From the NCBI GenBank assembly GCA_001778055.1, contig MFFY01000050.1, forward strand, positions 1-13,240: 13,240 nt of DNA. The letters are read 5' to 3'. The DNA is from Candidatus Falkowbacteria bacterium RIFCSPLOWO2_12_FULL_45_13. Its GTDB lineage: Bacteria; Patescibacteriota; Patescibacteriia; Patescibacteriales; GWC2-42-12. The position numbers were made by a program, and so were the translations under genes. Positions 12,631 through 13,240 of this stretch are shown here, piece after piece. Position 1 is the stretch's first letter, and each line of letters opens with the position of its first letter. Under the pieces are notes generated by a model. It searched no databases. It was not told the origin of the DNA and saw nothing but the letters and a program-made list of their open reading frames with translations.

Positions 12631-13240
12631 ATGTTTGATTTTTACATCATCAAAGTTTTGCTCTTGTCCGCCTCGGCCTTTATTTTCGCCGTACTGTGGA
12701 CGCCGCTCCTGACTCATTATTTGTATAAATATAAAATGGGCAAGCAGATTAGGTCCAACGGCAAGACGCCGATTTATACCAAATTGCACGCCCACAAAAG
12801 CGGCACGCCGACGATGGGCGGCATTTTAGTTTGGCTAACCGTCCTGATCTTTGCTCTGGGTTTTTATTATTTAGGCAAATTTTTACCCTGGGAGATTTTT
12901 AAGCAGCTGAATTTTTTATCCAGAAGCCAGACGCTCTTACCCCTGGGCGCTTTGGTAGCCACGGCCTTAATTGGCTTGTTTGACGATTGGCTGGATGTCA
13001 GGGGCAAGGGCATTTTGGGCGGCGGCGGTTTTAGGGTTAAAGATCGTTTGCTAATATACACGATTATCGCCGCCATCGGCGCTTTATGGTTTTATTTTAA
13101 ATTGGATTGGGATGTTTTTCATGTGCCATTTTTTGGCGATTATCAATTGGGCTGGTCTTATATTTTAATTTTTATCCTGGTGCTGGTGGCCACGGCCTTT
13201 TCGGTCAATCAAACCGACGGCCTGGACTGTTTGGCTGGCG
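12631..13240 (+). CDS. mraY: MraY phospho-N-acetylmuramoyl-pentapeptide transferase, 3' truncated by window edge
   Basis: Integral membrane enzyme that joins UDP-MurNAc-pentapeptide to undecaprenyl phosphate, making lipid I for peptidoglycan. About 203 residues are present; the rest lies beyond the window. The ATG at 12631 (MFDFYIIKVLL) is chosen because the first membrane helix follows directly. Visible family motifs: KLHAHKSGTPTMGGIL (about 51-66), the catalytic aspartates IGLFDDWLDVRG, and FSVNQTDGLDCLAG at the right edge, the NxTDGLDGLA motif. Two departures stand out: Asp in place of the usual Lys in DDxxK, and Cys in place of the second Gly of DGLDG. There is no Shine-Dalgarno sequence. 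An opposite-strand ORF within it is a shadow. Confidence 0.93.
   Translation, partial: MFDFYIIKVLLLSASAFIFAVLWTPLLTHYLYKYKMGKQIRSNGKTPIYTKLHAHKSGTPTMGGILVWLTVLIFALGFYYLGKFLPWEIFKQLNFLSRSQTLLPLGALVATALIGLFDDWLDVRGKGILGGGGFRVKDRLLIYTIIAAIGALWFYFKLDWDVFHVPFFGDYQLGWSYILIFILVLVATAFSVNQTDGLDCLAG

Noticed and set aside
12580..13076. Minus-strand frames 12580-12795 and 12867-13076 opposite mraY
   Set aside because: mraY motifs on the + strand are unambiguous; the opposite frames have low-complexity composition and no homology that I recognise.

Overview
The window looks like a piece of a bacterial chromosome of moderate, AT-leaning composition, most likely from the Patescibacteria (candidate phyla radiation), possibly Parcubacteria-like. 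This is inferred from the compact type IV pilus (T4P) locus with no outer-membrane genes in view, divergent short proteins, near-absent Shine-Dalgarno sequences, AT-rich palindromic intergenic repeats and a divergent MraY. TGA is used as a stop (ends of the two prepilin genes at 5591 and 6320), so this is not the UGA=Gly code of Gracilibacteria/SR1. No taxonomic marker was searched.

Region 1 (3-1357, + strand) is an iron-sulfur/iron cluster. It holds the 3' part of an IscU/NifU-type scaffold, cut by the left edge, then a hemerythrin-like diiron protein and a stand-alone Nfu (NifU C-terminal) protein. Together these are the pieces of a three-domain NifU spread over two genes. The middle [2Fe-2S] domain is still recognisable but has lost all four cysteines.

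Region 2 (1377-11756, - strand) is a T4P assembly locus. In transcription order: pilB (extension ATPase), pilC (platform), a giant PilV-like prepilin, a PilW-like prepilin, a PilX-like protein, pilM, pilN, pilO and a small single-pass membrane protein where pilP would be. The V-W-X order mimics the minor-pilin operon of Proteobacteria. There is no separate PilY1; instead the PilV-like prepilin carries a carboxypeptidase-regulatory-like domain, seven ~55-residue repeats that should form a seven-bladed beta-propeller, and a further C-terminal beta domain. It is a good candidate for a pilus-tip adhesin in one polypeptide. No major pilin, prepilin peptidase, PilT or secretin is present in this window.

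Region 3 (11757-12630) separates the pilus locus from the divergent + strand genes. It holds nested inverted repeats, a short conserved-looking membrane protein gene and a cluster of short ATTCGTA/TACGAAT repeats.

Region 4 (12631 to the end, + strand) is the 5' part of mraY for peptidoglycan lipid I synthesis.

Most non-coding gaps in regions 2 and 3 contain inverted repeats or palindromes: 6222-6307, 8553-8722, 9987-10016, 11778-12036 and 12535-12625. A strong extended -10 promoter just before pilM predicts an essentially leaderless mRNA, and none of the starts checked has a convincing Shine-Dalgarno sequence. No tRNA, rRNA, CRISPR array, transposase or clear intrinsic terminator was found.
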